A stretch of 64,000 nucleotides of DNA from Streptomyces sp. SPB162 (lineage in GTDB: Bacteria > Actinomycetota > Actinomycetes > Streptomycetales > Streptomycetaceae). The stretch is from positions 6,517,001 through 6,581,000 of the forward strand of contig NZ_JAQFII010000001.1 in assembly GCF_029504575.1 (NCBI RefSeq), in the 5' to 3' direction. The position numbers and the translations under genes were made by a program. Below, piece after piece: positions 28,774 through 38,133 of this stretch (position 1 is the stretch's first letter; each line of letters opens with the position of its first letter). The notes under the pieces are model-generated. The model worked only from the letters and a program-made list of their open reading frames with translations. It was not told the origin of the DNA and ran no database searches.

Positions 28774-29540
28774 ATGCCCACCTGTACGACATCGTCGTAT
28801 CCCGCGCTGGAACGCCTTGACGGGATAGGACATGTCGACGGGCCTTTCGCTGCTGCGATGGCTGGCCCGGATACCTGATCCGCGCAGTTCACGTGGGGTG
28901 CGGCATTCGCTGGCGGTGGTGCTGGTGATCGCGGCGCGTGCGGTGGTGGCTGGTCGGCCGGTCGCTGTCTGCGATCGGCCAGTGGGCCCAGGACCTGCCC
29001 CAGCATGCCCTCGAAACCCTCGACGCACGGTGTGATCCACGAACCGGACTCTGATGGCGGCCCTCGATCACACGAACGGTGTCATCCTGTGACCGCTCGA
29101 AGTGGACGGCAAGGAGAGCAAGATCGCCCGTTTCCAGCCCCTGCTCGACTCTATGGACCTGGCGGGGAAGGTCGTCGCCGCAGACGCCCTGCACACCGAG
29201 CGCGACCATGCCCGCTACCTCGCCGAAGACGAGCAGGCCGACTACGTCCTGACCGTGAAGCGGAACCAGCGGACCCCGTTCACCCAGCTCAGCCGGTCGC
29301 CGTGGGCGGAGGTCCCGGGCCGGTCCTGGACACGCGACCGGGGCCACGGGCCCGGGAACATCACGCCGCTCCGGCCGTCACCGTCCCCGCGGGCCTGCAC
29401 TTTCCCCACACCGCACAGGCGGTCCGAATCCGCCGGACCGTCCGCCGCCTCCACGGAGAGCAAGCACACTGAGACCGTCTTCGGCGTCACCTTCCTGCCC
29501 CCGCACCAGGTCGGCCTCGTCCACCTCGGCGCCTACGTCC
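28774..29540 (+). pseudogene. ISAs1-family transposase remnant
   Basis: ATG with AAGGAG upstream, then coding sense across several frames: LERLDGIGHVDG, LSLLRWLARIPDPRSSRGVR and HSLAVVLVIAARAVVAG (N-terminal DDE-associated domain), a gap, then DGKESKIARFQPLLDSM, LAGKVVAADALHTERDHARY and ADYVLTVKRNQ (catalytic part) and ETVFGVTFL. Large pieces are missing and at least three frames are used, so it is dead. Its right end abuts the permease remnant. Confidence 0.75.
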
Positions 29541-29542
29541 GC

Positions 29543-29661
29543 GCGCAACCGCGCCCCCATCACCTTCTGGACCGTTCACCCGCTACGGCGCCCCCGTCGC
29601 GGCCGTTACCATCGCCGTCTCTGACCTCTACATATGGCTTCGCTACTTTGCCCTCGCCTGA
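29543..29661 (+). pseudogene. 3' end of a NhaD/ArsB-type permease (second copy)
   Basis: These 119 bases match the last codons of the permease at 10374-11672 (from 11556) nearly base for base: RNRAPITFWT, then after a one-base insertion [20 protein letters not shown] and WLRYFALA, stop. It shows that a related permease/STAS operon once stood here and lost everything upstream, where the ISAs1 remnant now lies. Confidence 0.75.
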
Positions 29662-29723
29662 ACCGCGAAGCGGCACCGGGCCGAACTCATCCACACCCCC
29701 CGCGTACCCACCAGGAGACCACC

Positions 29724-30072
29724 ATGCCGGAACGAGGTTGGAGAGCATGGCGCACAGCGCGCGCTCCAGCGAATCGTGCAGGTCCACCGCGCCATCGTGA
29801 GTCTGCACAGCGAAATCAACCACGCGAATGCCCTACAGGTCGGACACCTGCTGGCAGATCTCCTTCAGGCATCGCCTGCCGAGATGCACCTGCATTTCGA
29901 CGAAGTATCCCGGCTGGCCACGGCCGCCGCTTCACTCCTGTTCCCCCTGATGACGGCAGCCTACGTTCGCGACACCTCGATCATCATCCACCGCGCCGAT
30001 CCCGTTCTGCGCGGCAAGCTCCACGAACTCGGCCTGGACCGACGGCTCACCTATGAAGATGACCCCGCCTGA
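29724..30072 (+). pseudogene. STAS-domain protein (second copy), frameshifted
   Basis: Starts ATG with MPERGWRAWRTAR like the gene at 12106, preceded by AGGAGA. About 40 bases in, the frame is lost by a small deletion; the rest reads AIVSLHSEINHANALQVGHL, HLHFDEVSRLATAAASLLF and HELGLDRRLTYEDDPA. Only the N-terminal 15-20 residues are affected, so a protein from an internal GTG (near 29776) could still fold as a STAS domain. It lies next to the permease remnant, as its relative lies next to the intact permease. Confidence 0.65.
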
Positions 30073-30198
30073 TGAACCGACCGGGCACAGCAACTGCCAG
30101 GGTGCCTGATGACGGCGTCTTCGCAGCGGCCTTTCGGGCACCCGAGGCCTTCTCACGTCCAACAACCGGCACCAGCCCGTCGAGACCCAGGAGAGCAC

Positions 30199-31284
30199 GT
30201 GACGCAGCGAGAGATACCGGAGCACTATCTCGAGGGATACGCCGGCATCTTGGCCGAGGTGTGCCTGACGGGCCGCCGGCTGACCCGTGACGAGCTCGAA
30301 TCGCGCCGGTTGCTGGGGGAGAGGGCAGCCGAGGACGGGCACGGCCTACGAGCCCTCGTTCGCGCCCATCTGGCTGCCACCCGAGCCGCCTGGCCGGATC
30401 TGCCCACAGGCACGGGCCGGCCCGACAGTGTCCTTGCCGCGGTGGAGCAGACGGTGGATGCTTTCACCGAAGGGCATGAGCGGGCGCAGCGGCTCGCGGT
30501 GCGGCAGGAGGAGGCGGCTCGGCGCGAGTTCGTCGACGACCTGCTCTACGGACGCAGTGACCTGGGACGGCTCGCCGAACGGGCCAAACACTTCGGGCTG
30601 CTGCTGTCGCAGGCACACGCCGTCGCGGTCGCCGAGGGCCCCGCCGCGTACGACGACACGGACCCCATCACCCGACGGGTGGAGGGCGCTCTGATCAGCC
30701 GGTTCGGTGACCGCCGGATTTTGCTCACCACGAAGGAGGGCCGACTGGTCTGCATCGCCCCAGGCGATCAGGCGGATGTCCTGACCCATTTCGCTCAGCA
30801 GGCGTATGCGGCGGTCGGCGGGGGCAGAGCGGCGATCGGCCGCGCCCACTCGGGTGCGGGCGGGGTGGTCCACTCGTATGAGGAAGCCCTCGGCGCCCTC
30901 GATCTCGCGGAGCGGATGAATCTCGACAGTGCTCTCCTTCGCGCGGCGGACCTGCTGGTTTTCCCGGTCCTGACCCGTGACCGGCAGGCAATGGCAGATC
31001 TCGTGCAGAGCACCCTGGGGCCGCTCATGCAAGCACGTGGCGGAGCCGAGCCACTCCTGGAGACACTGACCGCGTATTTCGACGCGGGCTGTGTCTCGGC
31101 CGAGGCCGCGCGGCGCCTCAGTCTGAGCGTTCGTGCCCTGACTTACCGACTCGACCGCATCCGCCAACTCACCGGCTCCGACGCCGCCGAGCCGATGCAT
31201 CGCTACACTCTGCAGACCGCCGTGATCGGCGCCCGGTTGCTGGACTGGCCGACTGAGGGGATCCAGTCGGACCCCAGCGCATGA
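30199..31284 (+). CDS. PucR/CdaR-type transcriptional regulator
   Basis: 361 residues from the GTG at 30199 (AGGAGA upstream; the ATG-type start at 30109 has no ribosome site). The N-terminal half is helical, the middle is GGDEF-like (AAIGRAHSGAGGVVHSYEEA) and the C-terminus is the PucR helix-turn-helix (YFDAGCVSAEAARRLSLSVR, ALTYRLDRIRQLTG). Such proteins usually activate metabolic genes. The next gene (double TrkA-N) begins close behind and may be its target; this is a guess from position. Confidence 0.8.
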   Translation: MTQREIPEHYLEGYAGILAEVCLTGRRLTRDELESRRLLGERAAEDGHGLRALVRAHLAATRAAWPDLPTGTGRPDSVLAAVEQTVDAFTEGHERAQRLAVRQEEAARREFVDDLLYGRSDLGRLAERAKHFGLLLSQAHAVAVAEGPAAYDDTDPITRRVEGALISRFGDRRILLTTKEGRLVCIAPGDQADVLTHFAQQAYAAVGGGRAAIGRAHSGAGGVVHSYEEALGALDLAERMNLDSALLRAADLLVFPVLTRDRQAMADLVQSTLGPLMQARGGAEPLLETLTAYFDAGCVSAEAARRLSLSVRALTYRLDRIRQLTGSDAAEPMHRYTLQTAVIGARLLDWPTEGIQSDPSA

Positions 31285-31317
31285 TCTGTCCGGACGGGGT
31301 GGCCGCAGGACACCGCC

Positions 31318-33207
31318 TTGCGGCACTGTACGGGGGTGCCGAACCTCCCGAACCAGCTGCCTCCCGCGTCCCACGCCGGCCACATGGTGGTGTGCGGCGA
31401 CGACGCGCTCGCGTACCGGCTCGTTCACGAGCTCAGCGGCGTCTACGGGACGCACGTCACCGCCCTCGTGCCGTCCCTGGAGCGCAACCATGCTCCGCGG
31501 ATCGCCGAACTCGGCCTGCTTCCGGGCGTGTCGCTGACCGTCCTGGAGGCACTCGACCCGGACGAGGCGACGCTGCGCGCGGCAGGTGTGGACCGGGCGG
31601 TGGCAGTGGCGCTGACGTACGAGGATGACCAGACCAATATCCACGCCGCTTTGCGGGCCCGGCGACTCAACCCGGACGTGCGTCTGGTGATCCGCATGTT
31701 CAACCGCAAGCTCGGCCGGCATCTCGGCGAGATGCTGGAGCGGGCCTCCGCGGCCCGATCCCCTCAGCCGAGGTGGTCCGACATCGACGCGTCCATCACC
31801 GTGCTCTCCGACGCCGATACCGCCGCACCGGCCCTGGTCGCGGCGGCGGTCGTCGGCAGCAGCAAGGTCGTCCAGGCCGACGGCCTGCTGTTGCGCGCCG
31901 CCGAGCGCCCGGTGGGCGGTGCGGGGAGTCGCCCGCACTTGTGCACCCTGGCCCTGCTGCCGGACCCGGTCACCGACCTCAGCCGTGACGACCCGGGCGC
32001 TGATCCGCAACTGTTGCCTGACGACGCGGCGGTGAGTGCCACGGACGACGGCCGAAGCCGGGTGGTACTGGAGGCCATCACGCGCCGGCCCGGGCCCGCG
32101 ACACCCCGCAGAAGGCTGCCGCGCGGGCTGCCGATGCGGGAGTTGTTCTCGCGGCGGCTGCGGTGGACCGTCGCCGGGCTGGCGGCACTACAGGGGCTTC
32201 TCGCCGTCCTGACGTGGCAGGTGAGCGGCGAGGCACCGTTGCGGGCGGCGTACTTGTCGATGCTCGACCTGCTGAGCCTGGGCGATCCGGCGCTCGGTGA
32301 GCCGACCGGGCGGCAGGTGCTGCAGCTGCTGTCCGGCCTGTCAGGGATGGCACTGCTGCCGGTGCTGTTCGCGATCGTCGTCGAGGCGTTGGGCGCTTTC
32401 CGCACCGCGACCGCGCTGCGCCCGCCGCCGCGCGGACTGTCAGGGCACATCGTGCTGCTGGGCCTCGGCAAGGTCGGCAGCCGGGTGCTGGACCGGCTGC
32501 ACGCCCTGGACATCGACGTGGTGTGCGTCGAGCAGGACCCGCAAGCTCGCGGTGTCGTGCTCGCCCGCTCCCTTCGAGTGCCGGTGATCATCGGAGACGC
32601 CACGCAGGAGGGCCTACTGGAGGCGGCGAAGATCGGCCGCAGCCGTGCCCTGCTGGCCTTGACCAGCAGCGACAGCACCAACCTGGAAGCGGCCCTCTAC
32701 GCGCGCGAGAGCAAGGCCGAACTGCGGGTGGTCATGCGACTGTTCGACGACGAGTTCGCCACCGTCGTCTCCCGGACCCTGCGCGCGTCCTACCCCCGGG
32801 CCACCACCCGCAGCCGCAGCGTTTCCACCCTGGCCGCCCCGGCCTTCGCCGGAGCGATGATGGGCCGCCAGATCCTGGGCGCCATCCCGATCGAGCGGCA
32901 CGTCCTGCTCTTCGCCGCTGTCGATGTGCGGGGACTGCTCGAACTGGAGGGCCGTACCATCGCCGAAGCCTTCCGACCCGGCGCCTGGCGCGTCTTGGCA
33001 CTCGACCTGGCCGACCCGGCGGAACGCCGCCCCGACCTGTCCGCCACACCGGAGAACGGCCCCATGCCGCGAGAGCCGGAACTCGCCTGGGAAGTGCCGT
33101 CGGGCTACGTTCTGCGACCGGAAGACCGCGTCGTCCTGGCAGCCACCCGCCACGGCCTCGCCCGCCTCCTGCGCCACGCCGCCCAGAGCGCACACAGCAC
33201 AAGCTGA
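31318..33207 (+). CDS. membrane protein with two TrkA-N (RCK) NAD-binding domains
   Basis: About 629 residues. The first Rossmann-type domain (MVVCGDDALAYRLVHELSG; DEATLRAAGVDRAVAVAL) is followed by two to three hydrophobic segments (LRWTVAGLAALQGLLAVL; LSGMALLPVLFAIVVEAL), then a second domain with the full motif VLLGLGKVGSRVLDRL and a trailing TrkA-C-like part (VPSGYVLRPEDRVVLAA). The layout recalls RCK-gated ion channels or Trk regulators. The frame is open from TTG 31318; GTG 31336 is an alternative. Confidence 0.8.
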   Translation: MRHCTGVPNLPNQLPPASHAGHMVVCGDDALAYRLVHELSGVYGTHVTALVPSLERNHAPRIAELGLLPGVSLTVLEALDPDEATLRAAGVDRAVAVALTYEDDQTNIHAALRARRLNPDVRLVIRMFNRKLGRHLGEMLERASAARSPQPRWSDIDASITVLSDADTAAPALVAAAVVGSSKVVQADGLLLRAAERPVGGAGSRPHLCTLALLPDPVTDLSRDDPGADPQLLPDDAAVSATDDGRSRVVLEAITRRPGPATPRRRLPRGLPMRELFSRRLRWTVAGLAALQGLLAVLTWQVSGEAPLRAAYLSMLDLLSLGDPALGEPTGRQVLQLLSGLSGMALLPVLFAIVVEALGAFRTATALRPPPRGLSGHIVLLGLGKVGSRVLDRLHALDIDVVCVEQDPQARGVVLARSLRVPVIIGDATQEGLLEAAKIGRSRALLALTSSDSTNLEAALYARESKAELRVVMRLFDDEFATVVSRTLRASYPRATTRSRSVSTLAAPAFAGAMMGRQILGAIPIERHVLLFAAVDVRGLLELEGRTIAEAFRPGAWRVLALDLADPAERRPDLSATPENGPMPREPELAWEVPSGYVLRPEDRVVLAATRHGLARLLRHAAQSAHSTS

Positions 33208-33420
33208 AGCCCCGCACCGCGACCCACCCCGGACTCTCCATGGCCGGTCGATAGAGCCAGTCGCCACGGACAAGGCGATCGACGCCATCACGTGGCCTTG
33301 CACGATCGTGGCGGTTCGTCAGGGTGACGTCGGAATGTCGTAAGGAGTCGCTGACGCTCGCGGACGGCCGCTACGGCATACGGTCATCTGGATACTTTGA
33401 GTGACCGAGAAGGGGCAGAG

Positions 33421-34914
33421 ATGGACGATGGGCAGGATGCGAACCTTCCTCCCCTTCCGCGGCCTTCGGGGGGCGGCGCCAGTAGTTCGGGAGATGGTGC
33501 TTCTGAGCAGTCGGCTGCTGAACCGACCTCATCCGAGCCTGTGAGTCGGCACGATGGCGAAGCCCCCGCCCCTACTCCCGCTGATGCCGCGGAGCCGACG
33601 CCTGAGCAGCCTGGCCGGTTGCGGGCGCTGTTTGCGGCCGGCCCGCCGCCGGGTCCTGCCCGGCCGGGGTTCTGGCGCAGCCCGTTGCGCGGTCCGTGGC
33701 TGACGTCGGTGTTCGGGCTGATTCTGCTCGTAGGGATCTCGGTGATGTTCGTGACCGGGCTGCTGTCCTACGCCGCCTACAACCCGGATCTGTCGCCGGT
33801 CAACGACCAGACCCCGGACAAGGGGATTCTGGGCTTCTACCTGTTCTCCTGGCCGACCCATCCCTACTGGCTCTACCGCCTCCTGCAAGGTGTGCACGTC
33901 ACGCTGGGGGTGGTGCTGATCCCGATCCTGCTGGCGAAGCTGTGGTCGGTGGTCCCGAAGCTGTTCTCCTGGCCGCCGGTACGCTCGGTCAGCCATGCGC
34001 TGGAGCGCCTGTCGGTATTGCTCCTGGTCGGCGGCGTGCTGTTCGAGTTCATCACCGGCATTCTCAACATCCAGCTGCACTACATCTTCCCCGGCTCCTT
34101 CTACACCCTGCACTTCTACGGGGCGTGGGTCTTCATCGGCGCGTTCGTCGTCCACATCGCCTTCCGCATTCCGACCATGGTCCGCGCCCTGCGCAGCCGC
34201 CGGATGCGCACCGAGCTGCGCACCCCGCTGGAGCGGACCGAACCCGAACCCGCGGACGACACAGGTCTGGTCTCACCGCGGCCGGCCCCGCCGACGATGT
34301 CGCGACGCGGCGCGCTGGGCATGGTGGGCCTGGGATCCGCGACCCTGCTCGTCGTCACGGCCGGGCAGAGCATCGGCGGGCCCCTGCGCCGCGTCGCACT
34401 GCTCGCCCCGCACGGCGGGCCGAACCCCGGCTCGGGTCCCGGCGGCTTCCAGATCAACAAAACGGCGGCCGACGTCGGCATCCAGGCCCGTGACATCGGG
34501 CCGGACTGGCGACTGACCGTACGCGCCGGCAACCGTCAGATCGTCCTCACCCGAGCCCAGGTCCTGGCGTTGCCGCAGCACGGAGCCTCACTGCCGATCG
34601 CATGCGTGGAGGGATGGTCCACCGACAACCAGGACTGGTCCGGCGTGCGGCTTGCCGACCTGGCCGCACTCGTCGGCCTGCACACCAGCCCGCCGGGCGT
34701 CGCGGTGGAATCCGTGCAGCGCGGCGGCGCCTTCCGGTCAACGGTGCTGCGGGACAACCAGGTCCGCGACTCCCGCTCGCTGCTGGCCCTGCGCGTCAAC
34801 GGCGCAGACCTCACCCCGGACCACGGATACCCCGCCCGCATCATCGTCCCCGCCAACCCCGGCGTGCACAACACCAAATGGGTCACCCGCCTCACCTTCG
34901 GAGGCACCCTGTGA
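33421..34914 (+). CDS. cytochrome b561-like membrane domain fused to a sulfite-oxidase-type molybdopterin domain
   Basis: About 497 residues. A Pro/Ser-rich cytoplasmic start, then four to five helices with His residues of a b561-type haem domain (WPTHPYWLYRLLQGVHVTL; LHFYGAWVFIGAFVVHIAF), then MSRRGALGMVGLGSATLLV and a periplasmic molybdopterin-binding domain: LPIACVEGWSTDNQDWSGV, where Cys should bind Mo, and PANPGVHNTKWVTRL. It probably passes electrons between the membrane and an external substrate. ATG 33421 has AAGGGG upstream; TTG 33397 is weaker. The next gene overlaps it (GTGA). Confidence 0.85.
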   Translation: MDDGQDANLPPLPRPSGGGASSSGDGASEQSAAEPTSSEPVSRHDGEAPAPTPADAAEPTPEQPGRLRALFAAGPPPGPARPGFWRSPLRGPWLTSVFGLILLVGISVMFVTGLLSYAAYNPDLSPVNDQTPDKGILGFYLFSWPTHPYWLYRLLQGVHVTLGVVLIPILLAKLWSVVPKLFSWPPVRSVSHALERLSVLLLVGGVLFEFITGILNIQLHYIFPGSFYTLHFYGAWVFIGAFVVHIAFRIPTMVRALRSRRMRTELRTPLERTEPEPADDTGLVSPRPAPPTMSRRGALGMVGLGSATLLVVTAGQSIGGPLRRVALLAPHGGPNPGSGPGGFQINKTAADVGIQARDIGPDWRLTVRAGNRQIVLTRAQVLALPQHGASLPIACVEGWSTDNQDWSGVRLADLAALVGLHTSPPGVAVESVQRGGAFRSTVLRDNQVRDSRSLLALRVNGADLTPDHGYPARIIVPANPGVHNTKWVTRLTFGGTL

Positions 34915-35492
34915 AAAGCCTCCGCGCCCGCTACGGCGCCTCACCCCTGCACCTGCTGCTCGTCCTGTGCTCCTTCGCCCTCACCGCGTACGCCGGGACC
35001 CGGCTCCTCAAAGGCGACACGCTCCGCATCGCGATCTGGTTCGCGGGCGCGGCCCTCATCCACGACCTGGTGCTGCTCCCGCTCTACACCCTCACCGACC
35101 GCGCAACCCAAGCCCTCGTCGGCTCCCGCGGCAGTGCCGGGAAACGCGACCGGCCCCCGACGACGTGGATCAACTACCTGCGCGTGCCGACCTTCGTCGC
35201 TCTGCTCCTGCTGATCACCTGGTACCCCTTGATCCTCAGCAAGGTCCCCGGTTACCAGCTGGCCACGGGCCTCCCCGCCGACGTGTTCCTCGGCCGTTGG
35301 CTGCTCATCGCCGCCGCCCTCTTCGCTGCCTCAGCTCTCTGCCTGATCACCTCGATGCGGCGCCACCGCACCCCGCGTACCGAGCCACGTACGCGAACAA
35401 AGGGAGCAGGGGACTCGTCGGATCCTTCTCCGTCCGCGAAACGTGGACGCTCGAGCCCATCTGAGCATGAGGCACCAGAGAATGACGCCTGA
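34911..35492 (+). CDS. membrane protein partnered with the molybdopterin oxidoreductase
   Basis: 193 residues, four hydrophobic helices (PLHLLLVLCSFALTAYAG; IAIWFAGAALIHDLVLLPL; PTFVALLLLITWYPLIL; LLIAAALFAASALCLI) and a charged C-terminal tail. Starts GTG 34911 overlapping the previous stop as GTGA, with GGAGG just upstream, so the pair is translationally coupled. Possibly a membrane partner for the oxidoreductase. No family name recognised. Confidence 0.65.
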   Translation: MKSLRARYGASPLHLLLVLCSFALTAYAGTRLLKGDTLRIAIWFAGAALIHDLVLLPLYTLTDRATQALVGSRGSAGKRDRPPTTWINYLRVPTFVALLLLITWYPLILSKVPGYQLATGLPADVFLGRWLLIAAALFAASALCLITSMRRHRTPRTEPRTRTKGAGDSSDPSPSAKRGRSSPSEHEAPENDA

Positions 35493-35867
35493 GACATGAT
35501 GGGGCGTCGGCTGTCCCGCACAGACATCTGACCCGGGCGAGGGTCAGGTGCTGTTCTGGGCTGCGGCGCCGCAGCCGTTGGCCCCAGTGGTACCTGGGAG
35601 AGGTCAGCGTTCTCCTGATGTTCTTTCAGCCGTATCCACGTTCGGTGATCCGGGCATTCGCCGCCCCGTCAGCTCACTCGGCCACCTCCAGGATGTCCTG
35701 CTCCTTTTCGCCCGAGTCCAGGAAGCGGAAGGTAATGGCAGATCGCGCGGCCAGGTCCTAACGGAGGTGCCTCTCAGGGGTGAAGGCCGCGCCCAAGTGG
35801 TGGCCGTCCGTGTTTCGTAAGGATCCAAAGTCCGGAATGTCGGTTTCTGCTTCGTAGGGTGAGGAAC
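35493..35867. other. intergenic stretch before the glycosyltransferase cassette
   Basis: 375 bases with no gene that I can support on either strand. It probably contains the promoter of the cassette that starts at 35868, but no clear -35/-10 pair stood out. Confidence 0.5.
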
Positions 35868-36713
35868 GTGACCAACCCACCGACACCGCCCGTCGACGTC
35901 GTACTTCCCTGCCTGGACGAGGCCGGCGCCCTGCCCTGGGTGCTGGAGCGCATTCCGCCCGGATGCCGGGCGATCGTGGTCGACAACGGCTCGACCGACG
36001 GTTCCGCCGAACTGGCCGCATCCCTGGGCGCGACCGTGGTCAGCGAACCGCAGCGGGGCTTCGGCGCCGCCTGCCACGCCGGACTGCTCGCCGCGACCGC
36101 CGAGATCGTCTGCTTCTGCGACTGCGACGCCTCCCTGGATCCCGCCCTGCTGCCGTCCGTCGCGGACCCGGTGCTGCGGGGGGAGCTCGACCTGGTGCTC
36201 GGCCGCCGCCGGCCCACCACCCGGGGCGCCTGGCCGCCGCACGCCCGCCTCGCCAACCTCGAACTGGCCCGGCTCGTCCGCCGTCGTACCGGTCTGCGGC
36301 TGCGCGACCTCGGCCCGATGCGGGCCGCCCGGCGCGACGCCCTGCTGGGCCTGGAACTGGCCGACCGCCGGTCCGGCTACCCGCTCGAAATGCTGGTCCG
36401 GGCGGCCGACGCGGGCTGGCGGATCGCCGAGACCGACGTCCCGTACGCGCCCAGGACCGGCCGCTCCAAGGTGACCGGCACCTGGCGCGGGACCTGGCAC
36501 GCCGTCCGGGACATGAGCGCGGTGCTGCGGCAGCCGGCGGCCGGCGCTGCGCGGGAAGGCCGGCCCGCCACCACACCGACCCGGCCCGCCACCGACTCCC
36601 GGCCCGCCACTGACTCCCAGGCCGTCAGCGGCACCGAGGCAGTCATCGTCGCTCAGCCCGCTCAGCCCGCTCAGCCCGCTCAGCCCGCTCAGGCCGTGCA
36701 GGTCGCCCGATGA
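35868..36713 (+). CDS. GT2-family glycosyltransferase
   Basis: About 281 residues. GT-A fold motifs: DVVLPCLDEAGALPWVL, AIVVDNGSTDGSAELAASLG, GFGAACHAGLLAATAEIVCF, and the metal site as CDCDASLDP. Later YPLEMLVRAADAGWRIAETD. It transfers a sugar from a nucleotide or lipid donor to a small acceptor, like dolichol-phosphate-sugar synthases. The C-terminus is low complexity with a PAQ repeat. GTG 35868 has TAGGG eight bases upstream; GTG 35859 is also possible. First gene of a four-gene coupled cassette. Confidence 0.8.
   Translation: MTNPPTPPVDVVLPCLDEAGALPWVLERIPPGCRAIVVDNGSTDGSAELAASLGATVVSEPQRGFGAACHAGLLAATAEIVCFCDCDASLDPALLPSVADPVLRGELDLVLGRRRPTTRGAWPPHARLANLELARLVRRRTGLRLRDLGPMRAARRDALLGLELADRRSGYPLEMLVRAADAGWRIAETDVPYAPRTGRSKVTGTWRGTWHAVRDMSAVLRQPAAGAAREGRPATTPTRPATDSRPATDSQAVSGTEAVIVAQPAQPAQPAQPAQAVQVAR
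36651..36695 (+). repeat. 9-base tandem repeat encoding Ala-Gln-Pro
   Basis: Five copies of GCTCAGCCC (the last one with one change) at the end of the GT2 gene encode a (AQP)n tail. The repeat may expand or shrink by slippage without breaking the frame, because the unit is nine bases. Confidence 0.85.
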
Positions 36714-37393
36714 CCCGCGCCCCCGGCCTGACGACGCTGCTGGTGATCGCCAAGGAGCCGGTGCCGGGGCGGGTCAAGACCCGTCTCTCCCCGCCGTACT
36801 CGCCGCGGCAGGCGGCGGCGCTGGCCGAGGCGGCGCTCGCCGACACCCTCGACGCGGTCCTGCGCGCCCCGGCCCGGCGGCGGGTGCTGGTGCTCGACGG
36901 GGCGCCCGGCCGCTGGCTGCCGCCGGGCTTCGACGTCGTGCCGCAGGCCTCCGGCGGCCTGGACGAACGGCTGGCGGCCGCGTTCGCCGGCTGCGCCGGG
37001 CCCACGCTGCTCGTCGGCATGGACACCCCGCAGCTCACCCCGGCCCTGCTGGGCCCGGCGCTGGGGCCCGATGCCTGGCGGGGCTGCGACGCGTGGTTCG
37101 GCCCGGCGGAGGACGGCGGTTTCTGGGCGGTCGGCCTCGCCGACCCCGACCCCTCGCTCTTCCCCGGGGTGCCGATGTCGACGGACCGCACGGGCGCGGT
37201 CCAGCGCCGCCGGCTCGCCGGCGCCGGGCTGCGGGTGCGCGACCTGCCGGCCCTGCGCGACGTGGACACCGCCGCCGACGCCGCCGAGGTCGCTGGCCTC
37301 GCACCCGGCTCACGCTTCGCCGCCGCACTGCGCTCGGTGCGGACCGGTGCGCCGGCCGGCCTGGCCGCCACCGCCCGGACGGCGGCCGGATGA
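36710..37393 (+). CDS. DUF2064 (TIGR04282-type) glycosyltransferase-like protein
   Basis: 227 residues. Signature PVPGRVKTRLSPPYSP at the start, GLDERLAAAFAG, LLVGMDTPQL (the GxDxP site) and AEDGGFWAVGL. Members are nucleotide-sugar transferase-like enzymes, one branch being named for arsenosugar synthesis. The ATG overlaps the GT2 stop as ATGA. It shares the cassette with a GT2, a methyltransferase and a GT87 enzyme, so a joint product such as a small modified glycoside or lipid is likely but unknown. Confidence 0.85.
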   Translation: MTRAPGLTTLLVIAKEPVPGRVKTRLSPPYSPRQAAALAEAALADTLDAVLRAPARRRVLVLDGAPGRWLPPGFDVVPQASGGLDERLAAAFAGCAGPTLLVGMDTPQLTPALLGPALGPDAWRGCDAWFGPAEDGGFWAVGLADPDPSLFPGVPMSTDRTGAVQRRRLAGAGLRVRDLPALRDVDTAADAAEVAGLAPGSRFAAALRSVRTGAPAGLAATARTAAG

Positions 37394-38133
37394 CGCCCCC
37401 GGACGGCGCGACCGCGACGATCGCGCAGCGGCCCGGCGCCCCTGTTCCCGCCCCCGCTCCATGGATCGACGATCCGTACGGGCACGCGATCCGTTCCGGG
37501 CGCGGCCCGCTGTTCCTGCGCCGGGCCGACGGCTGGTTGCTGCCGCTGGACGTGGAGCGGTGGTGCGCGGCGCCGGACGTTGCCGACACCGCGCTGCTGT
37601 ACCGGTGCCGGCGCGGCCCGGTGCTCGACATCGGCTGCGGGCCCGGCCGGCTGGTGGCGGCGATCGCCGCCACCGGCGTGCCGGCGCTCGGCGTGGACGT
37701 CAGCCCGGCGGCCGTGGCCCGTACCCGGGGGATCGGGGGCGCGGTGCTGTGCCGGTCGGTCTTCGACCGGCTGCCCGCCGAGGGCCGGTGGGGCACGGCG
37801 CTGCTGATCGACGGCAATGTCGGCATCGGCGGCGACCCGCGGGCGCTGCTCGCCCGGGTCGGCGAACTGGTCGCCCCCGGCGGCCGGTTGCTCGTCGAGG
37901 CCGCGGCTTACGACGTGGACGAGCGGTTCACCGTGCGGGTGGAGGACGGCCGGGGCCGGTACGGCCGCGACTTCCCCTGGGCGCGGCTGGGCGCGGCCGC
38001 GCTGCGCTCGGCCGCCGACGGCACGGGCTGGTCGGCCGTCGAGGAGTGGTCCGTGGACGGCCGCCACTTCGCGGAACTGTGGCGGGTCGACGTTTCGAAT
38101 CCCGCTGACAAGAGCCCTGGTCAAAGCTCATGA
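37390..38133 (+). CDS. SAM-dependent class I methyltransferase
   Basis: 247 residues from ATG 37390, overlapping the preceding stop (ATGA). Motif I is VLDIGCGPGRLVAAIAATG (about residue 77), followed by ALGVDVSPAAV and a motif IV region WGTALLIDGNVGIGGDP and GGRLLVEAAAYD. It methylates an unknown substrate, probably an intermediate of the surrounding glycosyltransferases. Its stop overlaps the next gene. Confidence 0.8.
   Translation: MTPPDGATATIAQRPGAPVPAPAPWIDDPYGHAIRSGRGPLFLRRADGWLLPLDVERWCAAPDVADTALLYRCRRGPVLDIGCGPGRLVAAIAATGVPALGVDVSPAAVARTRGIGGAVLCRSVFDRLPAEGRWGTALLIDGNVGIGGDPRALLARVGELVAPGGRLLVEAAAYDVDERFTVRVEDGRGRYGRDFPWARLGAAALRSAADGTGWSAVEEWSVDGRHFAELWRVDVSNPADKSPGQSS

Noticed and set aside
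38088-38110. TTTCGAATCCCGC as a tRNA T-arm
   Set aside because: It lies inside the methyltransferase coding sequence and no cloverleaf can be drawn around it.
36643-38124. 493-codon minus-strand open frame across DUF2064 and the methyltransferase
   Set aside because: Antisense to two clear enzymes with ATGA overlaps; Arg/Pro/Ser-rich composition typical of a shadow.
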